This document shows positions 43,267 through 52,617 of a stretch of DNA of 64,000 nucleotides, piece by piece. The translations under genes were made by a program, and so were the position numbers. The notes beneath the pieces were generated by a model that was given only the letters and a program-made list of their open reading frames with translations, searched no databases and was not told the origin of the DNA. Location: assembly GCA_024710355.1 (NCBI GenBank), contig JANJUX010000018.1:43784-107783 (forward strand). The letters run 5' to 3'. This DNA is from Candidatus Rifleibacteriota bacterium. Its GTDB lineage: Bacteria; Muiribacteriota; Ozemobacteria; Ozemobacterales; Ozemobacteraceae. Positions within the stretch are counted from its first letter, which is position 1, and every line of letters begins with the position of its first letter.

Positions 43267-43818
43267 TTAACGATATTCGTCCTTAACCACACCAATATAC
43301 GGGAGATTGCGCAGATAACCCTTGAAGTCAAGTCCATAGCCCACCACAAATTCGTCTTCGAGCTTGAACCCGCAGTAGTCGACTTTAACGTGCTGCTGCT
43401 TGTTCGAGGGTTTGTTACAGAGAACACAGACCTTTATATCTGCGGGCTGCCGGTCCTGCAGAATTTTTACGATATATGACAGGGTCAGGCCTGAGTCGAT
43501 GATGTCTTCGACAATGAGAACATGCTTGCCCTGAATACTTTCAGAGAGATCTTTTTCGATTTTTACAATGCCTGAGCTGCGGGTTGCGTCTCCGTAACTC
43601 GAAACGGCCATAAAATCGAGTTTCTGGGGCAGGTCGATCTGGCGGCACAGGTCGGAGGTGAATAGAAAAGCGCCTTTGAGAATGCAGACCAACACCAGCT
43701 CCTTACCGCGATAATCTGCGGAAATTTCTGCCCCAAGCTCGGTAATGCGCTTTTGAATACTTTCGGGGTCGATCAGGATATGTTTTATGTGTTTGTCAGT
43801 TTTTTGTGGTTTCGACAT
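43267..43818 (-). CDS. hpt: Hypoxanthine phosphoribosyltransferase
   Basis: About 183 residues. It salvages purine bases using [24 protein letters not shown] contains the family's PPi loop, [19 protein letters not shown] is the PRPP-binding motif, and [18 protein letters not shown] is the C-terminal base-binding segment. The ATG at 43818 overlaps the uxs stop by 23 bases; a TTG at 43836 with AAGGA upstream is an alternative start. Confidence 0.94.
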   Translation of the reverse strand: MSKPQKTDKHIKHILIDPESIQKRITELGAEISADYRGKELVLVCILKGAFLFTSDLCRQIDLPQKLDFMAVSSYGDATRSSGIVKIEKDLSESIQGKHVLIVEDIIDSGLTLSYIVKILQDRQPADIKVCVLCNKPSNKQQHVKVDYCGFKLEDEFVVGYGLDFKGYLRNLPYIGVVKDEYR

Positions 43819-44737
43819 ATTTTTTTGCCCAGTCAATAGTCTTTTTCAGTCCTTCTTCGAGACCGACAAGCGGTTCCCAGTTCAGGAGGGTACGAGCTCT
43901 GGTGATATCCGGCTGTCGGCGCTTCGGGTCATCCTGGGGCAGAGGTTTGAAAACCATTTTGGCTTCGATGCCGGTCAATTCGATAATTTTTTCGGCAAAC
44001 TGGCGTATGGTTATTTCGGCCGGGTTGCCGAGGTTGATCGGGTTCTGGTCAGCCTGTTCCATTACGCCCATCATGCCGCGCACCAGATCGGATACGTAGC
44101 AGAAACTGCGCGTCTGACTGCCGTCACCAAAGATGGACAGGTCTTCACCGTTGAGAATCTGTGAAATGAAGGCCGGCACGACCCGCCCGTCATTAAGGCG
44201 CATTCTTGGACCGTAGGTATTGAATATTCTGATGATGCGGGTCTCGACCTTGTGATAATCACGGTAGGCAACCACGATCGCTTCGGCAAAGCGCTTTGAT
44301 TCGTCATAGCAGCCACGCGGGCCGACCGGGTTGACGTTTCCCCAGTAGGTTTCTTTCTGAGGGTGAATCTCGGGATCACCATAGACCTCTGATGTGGAAG
44401 CCAGCAGCAGGCGTGCTCCGTGGGCCTTGGCCATGCCCAGCATGTTGTGACTGCCAAGGGCGCCGACTTTCAGTGTCTGAATCGGCAGTTTCTGGTAGTC
44501 GATCGGGCTGGCGGGAGAGGCAAGATGATATATCCGGTCAATCTTTTCTGCGAGGTAGATGGGTTTGGTAATGTCGTGCTCGATGATGCAGAGCTTTTCG
44601 CCCGGCAGATGATCCAGGTTTTTGCGCGAGCCCGTGATGAAGTTGTCGATGACAACGACACTATGCCCCTGTTTTAATAATTCTTCGGTGAGGTGCGAGC
44701 CAATAAAACCGGCGCCGCCAGTAACCACTATTCGCAT
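43796..44737 (-). CDS. uxs: UDP-glucuronate decarboxylase (UDP-xylose synthase)
   Basis: This 313-residue extended short-chain dehydrogenase has [12 protein letters not shown] at the N-terminus, [29 protein letters not shown] and the catalytic tail [12 protein letters not shown] (YxxxK). [10 protein letters not shown] and [16 protein letters not shown] are specific to UXS. It makes UDP-xylose for surface polysaccharides or modifications. It is first in the minus-strand run going through hpt and MBL. The divergent htrA gene lies 126 bases upstream. Confidence 0.93.
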   Translation of the reverse strand: MRIVVTGGAGFIGSHLTEELLKQGHSVVVIDNFITGSRKNLDHLPGEKLCIIEHDITKPIYLAEKIDRIYHLASPASPIDYQKLPIQTLKVGALGSHNMLGMAKAHGARLLLASTSEVYGDPEIHPQKETYWGNVNPVGPRGCYDESKRFAEAIVVAYRDYHKVETRIIRIFNTYGPRMRLNDGRVVPAFISQILNGEDLSIFGDGSQTRSFCYVSDLVRGMMGVMEQADQNPINLGNPAEITIRQFAEKIIELTGIEAKMVFKPLPQDDPKRRQPDITRARTLLNWEPLVGLEEGLKKTIDWAKKYVETTKN

Positions 44738-44863
44738 GGTTTTCTCCTGCTGTGAATTGAAAACCAGTTAAACATCAACTGTTTAAAAGGTCAAGGCGAA
44801 ATTTGGAACCCGGCGTGCTGTTCACCGGTCAAAAATTGTTGAAGATTTACAGGAGGTAAATTA

Positions 44864-46327
44864 ATGATTCGCAACACCTTTGTCTGGTTCATGATTCTTG
44901 TGGTGTTCTTCGGCAGTCCGGCATCAGTTTCCGCTGCCGACGATTCGGGGCTGCAGGCTGCCATGAGCATGCAGAAAGCTTTTGTTGATGTCGCACGCAC
45001 CCTGAAACCCAGCGTGGTAAATATCAGAATCGAAAGAACTTCGTCGGGCGGTATCAGCTGGCTGTCGCCGGAGGATGCGCCAGAGGGCAGCGCTGAAGAA
45101 TTTTTTCGGCAGTTTTTCCGTGGTCAGAAGTTTCAGCGACCGCCGGAACAGAAAATTGAAGGTGCCGGTTCCGGGGTGATCATCAGTTCTGATGGCACAA
45201 TTCTGACTAACAACCATGTGGTAAAGGAAGCCAGCAAAATTGTCGTCAAACTTCACGACCAGACCGAACTGCCTGCTGAAATTGTCGGCCAGGACCCGCA
45301 GACCGACCTTGCAGTCATCAAGGTTAAGGCTGATAAAGAGCTGCCGGCGGCACAGTTTGCCAATTCAGACGAAGTCGAAGTCGGGCAGTGGTGCATTGCC
45401 GTCGGTAATCCTCTCGGACTTGAGCAGACAGTAACCGTTGGTGTGGTCAGTGCTCTCGGGCGTTCCGGCATCGGTGCCACCGCGATTGAAGACTTCATTC
45501 AGACAGATGCCAGCATCAACCCCGGCAACTCGGGCGGCCCGCTGGTTGACCTCAAAGGCCGGGTAATCGGTATCAACACCTTGATTTTTACTGCTCCGGG
45601 CTCGGGTATCGGCTTCGCGATCCCTTCGAACATGGCTTCGCGCATTTCGCAGCAGATTGCCAGCAAGGGAAAAGTCGAGCGCCCATATCTCGGCATAACC
45701 ATGCAGGGCGTAACTGAAGAACTCGCAAAACATTATGATCTCAAAGATCGTGATGGTGCTGTAGTTATGCAGCTTTCAGAAGACAGCCCCGCTTCTAAGG
45801 GTGGTCTTAAGCCCATGGATATTATCAGAAAAATTGACGGCAAAGTCATGAAGACCACCAACGATGTTCAGAAAAGTATTCTGAGCATGGAAGTCGGTAA
45901 GTCTGTCGACATGGAAATTTTGCGCAACGGCAAAACTGCTGAATTGAAGATAAAACTCGAGCAGATGCCCGATTCGTTTGGTCTGAGCCCACGTGAAATA
46001 AGTAAATTGCCGCGGCCGAAGCAGCAGGGCGAGGGGCTCGCTGGCCAACTGGGCTTCAAGGTGCAGAAACTCACCCCGGAAATGGCTCGCAGCATGGCTG
46101 TTGATGCTAAGAGCGGTCTTGTGGTTGCCGGTGTGCGCGAAACTTCCGCTGCCGAAAAGGGCGGTTTGAAGGCCGGCGACGTCATAGTTCAGGTGAATGG
46201 CCAGGAAGTGGCCGATGAAGAAGCATTCGAAAAGTCTCTCAAGGAAGGCGAAGCAAAGAAAAGCTCGGTGATACTGGTTAACCGTTCCGGCACCCCGATG
46301 TTTCTCGTGATCTCACATACTGACTGA
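44864..46327 (+). CDS. htrA: HtrA/DegP-family periplasmic serine protease
   Basis: This 487-residue protein has a signal peptide at about 1-25. The S1C protease domain has the triad His118 (ILTNNHVV), Asp148 (QTDLAVIK) and Ser223 (NPGNSGGPL). Two PDZ domains follow, at about 280-370 and 395-480. It refolds or removes misfolded periplasmic proteins. A strong SD (AGGAGG) precedes the start. It has its own terminator after the stop and is divergent from uxs. Confidence 0.97.
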   Translation: MIRNTFVWFMILVVFFGSPASVSAADDSGLQAAMSMQKAFVDVARTLKPSVVNIRIERTSSGGISWLSPEDAPEGSAEEFFRQFFRGQKFQRPPEQKIEGAGSGVIISSDGTILTNNHVVKEASKIVVKLHDQTELPAEIVGQDPQTDLAVIKVKADKELPAAQFANSDEVEVGQWCIAVGNPLGLEQTVTVGVVSALGRSGIGATAIEDFIQTDASINPGNSGGPLVDLKGRVIGINTLIFTAPGSGIGFAIPSNMASRISQQIASKGKVERPYLGITMQGVTEELAKHYDLKDRDGAVVMQLSEDSPASKGGLKPMDIIRKIDGKVMKTTNDVQKSILSMEVGKSVDMEILRNGKTAELKIKLEQMPDSFGLSPREISKLPRPKQQGEGLAGQLGFKVQKLTPEMARSMAVDAKSGLVVAGVRETSAAEKGGLKAGDVIVQVNGQEVADEEAFEKSLKEGEAKKSSVILVNRSGTPMFLVISHTD

Positions 46328-46364
46328 AGAATTTCTGATTAAAACCTTTTCACAATATGCATGT

Positions 46365-46400
46365 GGGTGGCTTTCGCAAGATTGCCGCCCTTCTTTTTTT
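46365..46400 (+). terminator. Terminator of htrA
   Basis: A 7-bp stem (GGGTGGC / GCCGCCC, one G-T pair) with a 12-base loop is followed by TTCTTTTTTT on the plus strand, 37 bases after the htrA stop. Confidence 0.8.
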
Positions 46401-46497
46401 GTTTGCTGGTTGACAAAGATTTTGGGTGACTCATTAAAAATGCCGGTTGTGTCGATAGGGTTACGGCACGGAATATCTGAGGGAGTCACACATTATC

Positions 46498-46659
46498 ATG
46501 CTCAAAGAACTTACGGTTGCGGTTACTCTGACCATCATCTTTTCAATTGGTGTTGGTGTTCTGTTTATCAGAACTCTGGTCGAAATGGTCGAACTGTTTT
46601 TTAATGGTGAAGTTGAAAAGAAAGACCCATCACCGGCAAGAGGCAAAGAAGCGAGATAG
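46498..46659 (+). CDS. Small single-helix membrane protein
   Basis: This 53-residue open frame has a clear hydrophobic helix (VTLTIIFSIGVGVLFI) at about 8-24 and a charged C-terminus (EVEKKDPSPARGKEAR). GGGAG lies 12 bases before the ATG, slightly far. No conserved family is apparent. Its composition fits a real small membrane protein, and it fills the gap between htrA and the next gene, but it could be chance. Confidence 0.5.
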   Translation: MLKELTVAVTLTIIFSIGVGVLFIRTLVEMVELFFNGEVEKKDPSPARGKEAR

Positions 46660-46667
46660 GGCTGTGC

Positions 46668-47297
46668 TCAATTTTTCAGAGTGCCGTGAATCGAGCAGTT
46701 AAAGAGTCTTCTGCCGTCTTTATAGATAATTGAATATCGCCCGCCGCGCGGGCAGGCCGGTGCTTCCTGGAAGGCGCCGATTTTTACCAGTTCGTCGGCA
46801 TCGAACTTGGTCATGCGCGCCCCGGTTTTGCGATCGTAAAAAAGAACCGCAAGTATGAGTGAGCGCATCTTGGCAAAGCATTTCAGCCGAAAATCCTTTT
46901 CGTATTCTTCAACCTTCTTGAGGGTGTCTGAGAAGTCTGCCCTGGCCCGGTTGTAGCTTTTGAAAAGGTCTCTGTCTTTTCTGGTGTTGATTTTGGTAGT
47001 GTCGGCCGAGCCTATTTTCTGGATCAGATCAAGATAAGATGCCTGAAAATTCTGGTGCTTTTTCTGAAACTCGAGCCGCTCGAGAAGGTTCTTTTTCTCG
47101 TCTGAGCCGTCGTCGAGCCCGGCCGGTTGCGCCACACTGGTCGGTCGGTTCGGCACATAGGGCTCGGCAGGTTGAATGTTAATGAACATGCTTGCCAGGA
47201 ACGACAAAACGGCCAGAGCCAAAAAAGCTATCCCCAGCCATTGTAAAGGTATTCGAGAAAAAAAATCTTTACTTTTCACATTAGAGGTTCTTATCAT
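46668..47297 (-). CDS. Single-pass membrane protein with a conserved-looking Cys tail
   Basis: About 209 residues from the ATG at 47297; an in-frame TTG at 47321 is possible. One transmembrane helix lies at about 18-40 (WLGIAFLALAVLSFLASMFI), followed by a helical coiled-coil region (residues 70-150). The end reads CPRGGRYSIIYKDGRRLFNCSIHG. This two-cysteine GGxY tail is reminiscent of ends of some pilin-like proteins and may form a disulfide or metal site. There is no recognisable family. It is divergent from the FHA-TadZ gene, so they may share a control region. Confidence 0.65.
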   Translation of the reverse strand: MIRTSNVKSKDFFSRIPLQWLGIAFLALAVLSFLASMFINIQPAEPYVPNRPTSVAQPAGLDDGSDEKKNLLERLEFQKKHQNFQASYLDLIQKIGSADTTKINTRKDRDLFKSYNRARADFSDTLKKVEEYEKDFRLKCFAKMRSLILAVLFYDRKTGARMTKFDADELVKIGAFQEAPACPRGGRYSIIYKDGRRLFNCSIHGTLKN

Positions 47298-47361
47298 AAT
47301 ATCTTTGAAAGTGGCTGTCAATTTTAAGGTGAGCAGGAACAGATTTTAAATGTAAAGAAAA

Positions 47362-47390
47362 TTGTCGAGTCTTTGCGCCTGTGATATAAT
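47362..47390 (+). promoter_or_regulatory. Promoter of the FHA-TadZ/kinase/phosphatase operon
   Basis: TTGTCG (47362-47367) and a perfect TATAAT (47385-47390) are separated by 17 bases, 33 bases before the start codon. This is a strong sigma-70-type promoter for the three-gene operon. Confidence 0.78.
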
Positions 47391-47423
47391 CGCGACGCAT
47401 TCAGCTCAGTCGGGAGAAATAAA

Positions 47424-48605
47424 ATGTCGGACGAATCCAAAAAAACGGTCTTCAGAAAAGTTGTCGTGACCGAAGAAATGAAGAAAAAATTTCTGGTCGG
47501 CAATACGCCGCCATTTCTCGGTAAGCCTTTTGAACTGAATTCCTCTGATGTTTTTACGATCGGCCGTGAAGAAGGCAGAACCCTGGTGCTGCCCAGCGAG
47601 ATGGTATCGAGAATGCATGCGACCATAGAAGTAAAAGAAGGTAAGTGCGTTCTTACCGACAAAGACAGTTCGAACGGTACCTTTCTCAACAGCGGGCAGA
47701 TTCCGGCAAATGCTGGCCATGTCCTTAACCATCGCGATATCGTCAAATTTGACGCATTCGAATTTATTTTTATCGACACCGCAGTCGGTGATCTCTGGCA
47801 GACTCTCAAACCCCTTTCGCGCGAGGGCTCACAGATTGTTTCTTTCTACAGTCCCAAGGGCGGAACGGGCATCAGCACGATCGTCGTTAACCTTGCAAAG
47901 ATTCTGGCGGAAAAATCAGACAAAAAAGTTGCTGTAGTCGATCTCGACCTGAGATTCGGCGATATTCTGACTTTTGTGGTCGGCAAACCGGGCCTGACCA
48001 TTTCTGATCTGATCAAGGAAACCGACATCACCCCCGACTGTATTACCAAATATATGCAGAAAGGTCCGGGTTTTGATTATCTGGCCGCGCCCAAAAAGAC
48101 CGAGCTGGCTGAGCTTATCTCTGCCCAGCACATCAAAACCATTCTCTGGAGCCTCGAAGCCAAATACGACTTTGTTCTTGTCGATCTCAAGACCGACATC
48201 GACGACATTACCATCACCGCCTGGGAACTCTCGAACCTCATCTATCTGGTCGGTTTGCCCGAAATCGGTCATCTGCTCGCAGCCAGAAGAGTCATTGAAA
48301 TCATGAATACCTTCAAGTTCCCCGAAAGCAAATTCAAGGTGATCATGAACAAGTTTGGCCGTGAAGGCACGATCACAACCGCAGAAGAAGTCAGAAGCTT
48401 TCTCAAAAAAGATGTTTCAATTCTGCCCTACGCCCCTGATGACGCGGTAATAACCTCAAATGGCGGCAGACTGCTGCTCTCAGAAAAGTCGGCATCGCCG
48501 CTCACTCAGGCCATGGTGAACCTCAACCGCCAGATTGTTGGCGAGGAGCTGGTTGCCGAATCGGGCGGAATTTTCTCGAAACTCAAATCAATTCTCGGTT
48601 TCTAA
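47424..48605 (+). CDS. FHA domain fused to a TadZ/CpaE-type ATPase-like domain
   Basis: This 393-residue protein has an N-terminal FHA domain (Gly47-Arg48, SRMH at 62-65, SNGT at 83-86) that should bind phosphothreonine peptides. The C-terminal half is a MinD/ParA fold. Its Walker A reads SPKGGTGIST at 143-152: the first signature Lys is kept, but the second Lys is Ile, as in the atypical CpaE/TadZ group that positions pili at a pole. VAVVDLDLRFGD is the switch. TadZ usually has a receiver-like N-terminus; here FHA replaces it. The kinase gene follows after 10 bases, so phosphorylation is the likely input. Confidence 0.88.
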   Translation: MSDESKKTVFRKVVVTEEMKKKFLVGNTPPFLGKPFELNSSDVFTIGREEGRTLVLPSEMVSRMHATIEVKEGKCVLTDKDSSNGTFLNSGQIPANAGHVLNHRDIVKFDAFEFIFIDTAVGDLWQTLKPLSREGSQIVSFYSPKGGTGISTIVVNLAKILAEKSDKKVAVVDLDLRFGDILTFVVGKPGLTISDLIKETDITPDCITKYMQKGPGFDYLAAPKKTELAELISAQHIKTILWSLEAKYDFVLVDLKTDIDDITITAWELSNLIYLVGLPEIGHLLAARRVIEIMNTFKFPESKFKVIMNKFGREGTITTAEEVRSFLKKDVSILPYAPDDAVITSNGGRLLLSEKSASPLTQAMVNLNRQIVGEELVAESGGIFSKLKSILGF

Positions 48606-48615
48606 GGGTCTCATT

Positions 48616-50424
48616 TTGGCTGACTATTCAAACAAAAAGGCTGGCAACTATACCATCATCAGAAAACTTGGTGATGGCGGTTTTGCAACTGTTTATCTCG
48701 CTCAGCATTCAGTACTCGAGAAAAAGGCTGCCGTTAAATTTTTGCTCGAAGACTGGGTTGATGACCTTGACGTGGTGGCCCGCTTTTTTGACGAAGCGAG
48801 AACCATGGAGCGACTGCATGATCATCCGAGTATCGTCAAGATCATCGACATTGCAACCGTTGAAAAATGCCGCGAAGAGGGCCTGCCGCCTTACTTTATC
48901 ATGGAATTCATCGACGGCAAGTCACTTGAAGACCTGATAAAGGGCAGCGAGGGGTTCACTCTCGATGACATCGTCAAGATTATGGTCTGTGCCCTGTCAG
49001 CGTTGCAGCATTGCCATGATCAGGGTGTCGTTCACCGCGATATCAAGCCAAGCAATTTCATGATCACCTCGACCGGTGATGTCAAACTCACTGATTTCGG
49101 TATTGCCAAGGCCTGTAAAAATACCAGCAAGACCGGCGAAGGCCTTACTCTTGGCTCAACTGACTACATGTCACCAGAACAGGCCCTCGGAAAACGCGAC
49201 CTGGATTACCGATCCGATATTTATTCTCTCGGCGTAACCCTTTACCAGCTTGTCTGCGACCGCTTGCCGTTTGTTGGCGACAGCGCCAATGCCATCGCTC
49301 TCAAGCACATTCAGGAAAAACCTCTTGCACCGATCGAAATTAACGATGCCGTTCCGCAGCGGCTCAACGATATTATTCTCAAGGCAATGGCCAAGGAGCG
49401 AGAACACCGGTTTCAATCGTGTGATGAGATGCTTCAGGCGCTGATAAAGCTGAATGAACCAGAGGTAGAACAGCCTGGGCAGAAAACGGCAACGCTTGAC
49501 CTGACCGAACTGAAGCCTGACCAGACTGACGATGCCTATGCCACAGAGTTTGAAACTTCAGGCGGAACGCATCCGACCACCCGCAAGTTTGCGCCAAAGC
49601 CGCCTCAGGCTCTGATTCACACTATCAGAATCGGGCTGATCATGGCTGCTTTTACTTTGCTTTTTCTTGGCGTTTTTAAAGGTTACTACCATCTGACGCA
49701 GGCGCACCTCAAGCTTGAAAGCTGGCCCGCCGGCGCGGTTATTACCATCAACAAAGAGATTGTCGGCAGCAGTCCGGTTGATCTCTCGCTTCCGCCAATG
49801 GGCTATCTGATAAGTTTTTCGCTCCCGGGGTTCGCCACTTCCACCGTTTATTATGACGTGGTCGCACGTCAGAATCTCAATCTGAATCAGAAACTTTTCG
49901 AGCTTGAAACGCCCTCCCTGAAAGATTTTCAGGAAAAAATCACGGCGCTTACATCGATGCTGCGCCGCCTCCCGGATGCCCCCCCGAAAACCAAAAAAGA
50001 TCAGGGAGCCTATGAAGACGCTCTGGAAGCTATTGAAAAAGAGTGGAACCAGCTCACGGAACAGCTCACGGAGTTCGCTGATTACGAAGAATACAATCGA
50101 ACCTTTCTTGACTTCTGTATCAGAACCGGTAACCAGAGGCGGGCCTGGGAAGTATACGCAGGTCTGATGAAGAACAAGCCCTCAGCAACGGTTTTTACCT
50201 TTGCCGGTCTGCTGAAGAAACATGAAAAAGACCTTAAAGAAGCGCTGAGGCTTTACATGGAGGCCTGGAACAAGGACCCGAACAACCGCCTGCTTCTTAA
50301 TACTCTTGGTGAGTATTTTGCCGAGGATCAAAAGCCTGACAAGGCCAGACAATATTATGAGATGTCTCTCTTTCTCTACCCAGAACAGGACGAGGTCAGA
50401 AAAAAACTTGCTGAGCTGAAATGA
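48616..50424 (+). CDS. Ser/Thr protein kinase with PEGA and TPR-like C-terminus
   Basis: About 602 residues. A TTG at 48616, seven bases after AGGG, gives a start just before the kinase domain (MADYSNKKAGNYTII). The domain has the glycine loop GDGGFATV, the AVKF lysine, HRDIKPSN, the DFG metal motif and a SPE instead of APE. A transmembrane helix sits near residues 335-355 (IGLIMAAFTLLFLGVF), followed by a PEGA domain (SWPAGAVITINKEIV) and TPR-like helices. A PEGA/TPR outer part is typical of membrane kinases of Myxobacteria-type lineages. It is encoded with an FHA reader and a PP2C eraser. Confidence 0.92.
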   Translation: MADYSNKKAGNYTIIRKLGDGGFATVYLAQHSVLEKKAAVKFLLEDWVDDLDVVARFFDEARTMERLHDHPSIVKIIDIATVEKCREEGLPPYFIMEFIDGKSLEDLIKGSEGFTLDDIVKIMVCALSALQHCHDQGVVHRDIKPSNFMITSTGDVKLTDFGIAKACKNTSKTGEGLTLGSTDYMSPEQALGKRDLDYRSDIYSLGVTLYQLVCDRLPFVGDSANAIALKHIQEKPLAPIEINDAVPQRLNDIILKAMAKEREHRFQSCDEMLQALIKLNEPEVEQPGQKTATLDLTELKPDQTDDAYATEFETSGGTHPTTRKFAPKPPQALIHTIRIGLIMAAFTLLFLGVFKGYYHLTQAHLKLESWPAGAVITINKEIVGSSPVDLSLPPMGYLISFSLPGFATSTVYYDVVARQNLNLNQKLFELETPSLKDFQEKITALTSMLRRLPDAPPKTKKDQGAYEDALEAIEKEWNQLTEQLTEFADYEEYNRTFLDFCIRTGNQRRAWEVYAGLMKNKPSATVFTFAGLLKKHEKDLKEALRLYMEAWNKDPNNRLLLNTLGEYFAEDQKPDKARQYYEMSLFLYPEQDEVRKKLAELK

Positions 50425-50436
50425 CCGGGAGGAATT

Positions 50437-51198
50437 GTGCGTTACTCAGCTTTCGGTAAAACTCATGTTGGTAAGGTTCGAGACCATAACGAAGACTCCT
50501 ACTATGTCTCGGAAAATGGTGGTTTTTTCATCGTTTCTGACGGCATGGGCGGTCTGGCTTCGGGTGAAGTGGCTTCGCAGCTGACACGAGACGTTATCAG
50601 CGAGTTCCTTGGCGAGCCTCACGATCCTGCCGTTCCTTACGAAAAGATTCTGCGTGATGCATTTTCGCGGGCCAATCATCGGGTGCGCCGCATGCTTGAA
50701 GAAAAGCCAACCTCAAAGGGAATGGGCTGTACCTGTGTTGTTCTGGCTTTTCATGACAATGATTTTTATATCGCCTATGTTGGCGACAGCCGCATTTATC
50801 TGTACCGCAACAATGTTCTCAAGCAGATCAGCCGTGACCATTCATACGTCGAAGAGTTGTTTTTAAGAGGGCTGATCACTGCTGAAGAAAAGGTCGATCA
50901 CCCCTATAAAAGCTCGATCACCAGATATATCGGCCTTGCCGACAATGTCGAGGTTGATATCACTTCGGGCCCGGTTGCCAACAATGACGTCTTCATACTT
51001 TGCTCTGATGGTCTGACGGGCGAGGTTAACGATGCAGTCATCGCCGAAATTCTCAAGGCTAACCCGGAACCTGGGGATTGTGTCGAGCAGCTGGTGCAAA
51101 AGGCTCTTGACAACGGTGGTGGCGACAACATTTCAATAATTGCCGTCAAGGTCGAAAAGAAAAAGCCCGGCTTTTTCAGAAAACTTTTCAACTGGTAA
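50437..51198 (+). CDS. PP2C-type protein phosphatase
   Basis: This 253-residue enzyme starts at a GTG (50437) behind GGGAGG. The family motifs are complete: VRDHNEDSYYV, SDGMGGLASGEVAS, YVGDSRIYLYR, SRDHSYVEEL, LCSDGLTGEV and GGGDNISIIAVK, which hold the two-metal Asp residues. It should reverse the phosphorylation by the kinase encoded just before, in the usual Stp-Pkn pairing. It is the last gene of the operon and is followed by the convergent CNB-ParA gene. Confidence 0.95.
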   Translation: MRYSAFGKTHVGKVRDHNEDSYYVSENGGFFIVSDGMGGLASGEVASQLTRDVISEFLGEPHDPAVPYEKILRDAFSRANHRVRRMLEEKPTSKGMGCTCVVLAFHDNDFYIAYVGDSRIYLYRNNVLKQISRDHSYVEELFLRGLITAEEKVDHPYKSSITRYIGLADNVEVDITSGPVANNDVFILCSDGLTGEVNDAVIAEILKANPEPGDCVEQLVQKALDNGGGDNISIIAVKVEKKKPGFFRKLFNW

Positions 51199-51269
51199 GG
51201 CGTTTCCGCCAGAAACTTGCCTGAAACGATGATTTTACACGTTCAATGTTGTCAGGTCTGTGCAGATCG

Positions 51270-52484
51270 CTAGATGCCAAACACTTCTTTAAGAAGCGAA
51301 AACATGTTCCAGGTGCCCTTTTCGATTTCTTCGCCGGTAAGGCTGGCGCACAATTTGCGCATGGCCAGAAGAATCGCGGTGCCGTCGCTGCTCTTGGAAA
51401 GCACGAATGGGGTGCCCTGGTTGACCGATGGAACAACGATATTGCCCTCACTCGGAATAAAATGGCTGATTGCGTAGCGCAGCGATTTTTCGACCTTGGC
51501 CGGTTCAAGCCCCATTGATTTGAAGGCGCGATTGAGAATGACCTTGATTTTGTCGCGCGGAATCTTTGATCTGATCAGCAGATCAAGCAGCAGTTTGGTG
51601 TTTTTGATGAAAGTGAGTTCCATGGTCATGACCAGCATGATCAGGCTGCTGCAGTCAAAAATTTTCAGTTCCATTTCTGTGAGCTGATTGTGGGTGTCGA
51701 TGATGATAAAGTCATAATGCGGCTTGAGAGCTTCGATAATTCTGTCTACCAGATCCGGCGAAATCGTTTCGGCCAGCTCAGGCAGCGGTGGCGGCAGCAG
51801 CACCTTCAGCCCAGAAGAATGCAGGGTCAGCTGCCTCTCGATGCTTGACAGCTTGAGCGGGCCGGTTTCTTCGAGAAGTTTGTGAATGTGTTTGTCGGTT
51901 GGCAGGCCGAGAAGTATCGCCTGGTCACCAAAGGCCAGGTTCAGGTCGAGAAGCACCACCTTCTTTTTCCAGAAACGGGCCAGCATGGTGGCGACATTCG
52001 ACGAAATAACCGACTTGCCGGCACCGCCCTTGACGTTGAAGAAGGTCACGACGCGAGCTTCCTGGGTGCGGGGTTCACCTTCTTCGAGCAGTTGCGAGGC
52101 CCGGCGTGAATACAGGTCCCGCGCTTCCTTGGCAAAGCCGGGGCAGAGGCCGATCAGGCGCAAAACCGCGTCTTTCGGGATGAACATCAGGTGGAATTCC
52201 TGATAGCCGATCAGAGTCGCGAGAGCCGGTGTACCGTTGAGAATTTCGACTTCACCGTAGGCATCGCCCGGGTCAAGGTTGAACAGCGTGGTTTTACGTT
52301 CTCCGTAAGTTTTGATAACCGCAAGCTGCCCCTCGACAACAACTATGAGGTCTTCGATCGCTTCTTTTTCAATGATGACGCGGGTGCCTGAGGTATATTT
52401 CTGAAAGCGGCAGACACGTTTGAGTTTTTCAAGCTCTCGCGTAGGAAGGGTGCTGAGAAAAGAAAATGATTTCAGGTCGATCAT
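51270..52484 (-). CDS. Cyclic-nucleotide-binding-type domain fused to a ParA/CpaE-type ATPase
   Basis: About 404 residues from the ATG at 52484 with GGGGA upstream. Residues 1-120 form a CNB fold with the phosphate-binding cassette GEVEILNGTPALAT near 77-90. Where cNMP binders usually have RSA or RTA it reads ALA, so nucleotide binding may be lost or altered. After a short helix the ParA/CpaE domain has a full Walker A VKGGAGKSV at 151-159, unlike the FHA-TadZ protein. Segment VVLLDLNLAFGDQAILLGLP matches CpaE-type ATPases. It is convergent with the kinase operon. Confidence 0.87.
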   Translation of the reverse strand: MIDLKSFSFLSTLPTRELEKLKRVCRFQKYTSGTRVIIEKEAIEDLIVVVEGQLAVIKTYGERKTTLFNLDPGDAYGEVEILNGTPALATLIGYQEFHLMFIPKDAVLRLIGLCPGFAKEARDLYSRRASQLLEEGEPRTQEARVVTFFNVKGGAGKSVISSNVATMLARFWKKKVVLLDLNLAFGDQAILLGLPTDKHIHKLLEETGPLKLSSIERQLTLHSSGLKVLLPPPLPELAETISPDLVDRIIEALKPHYDFIIIDTHNQLTEMELKIFDCSSLIMLVMTMELTFIKNTKLLLDLLIRSKIPRDKIKVILNRAFKSMGLEPAKVEKSLRYAISHFIPSEGNIVVPSVNQGTPFVLSKSSDGTAILLAMRKLCASLTGEEIEKGTWNMFSLLKEVFGI

Positions 52485-52617
52485 CGCGGTATCCCCATTG
52501 CTGATTGCATTATTGTTTTCAAGCAAAATATATATGCAAAATTGCCAATTTGCAAGAAATGTAAACTTTTTGCAGATTTTGCGGTAAAATATAAATACCG
52601 ATCAAGGGGGATGTGCC

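Noticed and set aside
46410..46440. TTGACA as a promoter of the small protein at 46498
   Set aside because: TTGACA is perfect, but no acceptable -10 box lies at 16-18 bases.
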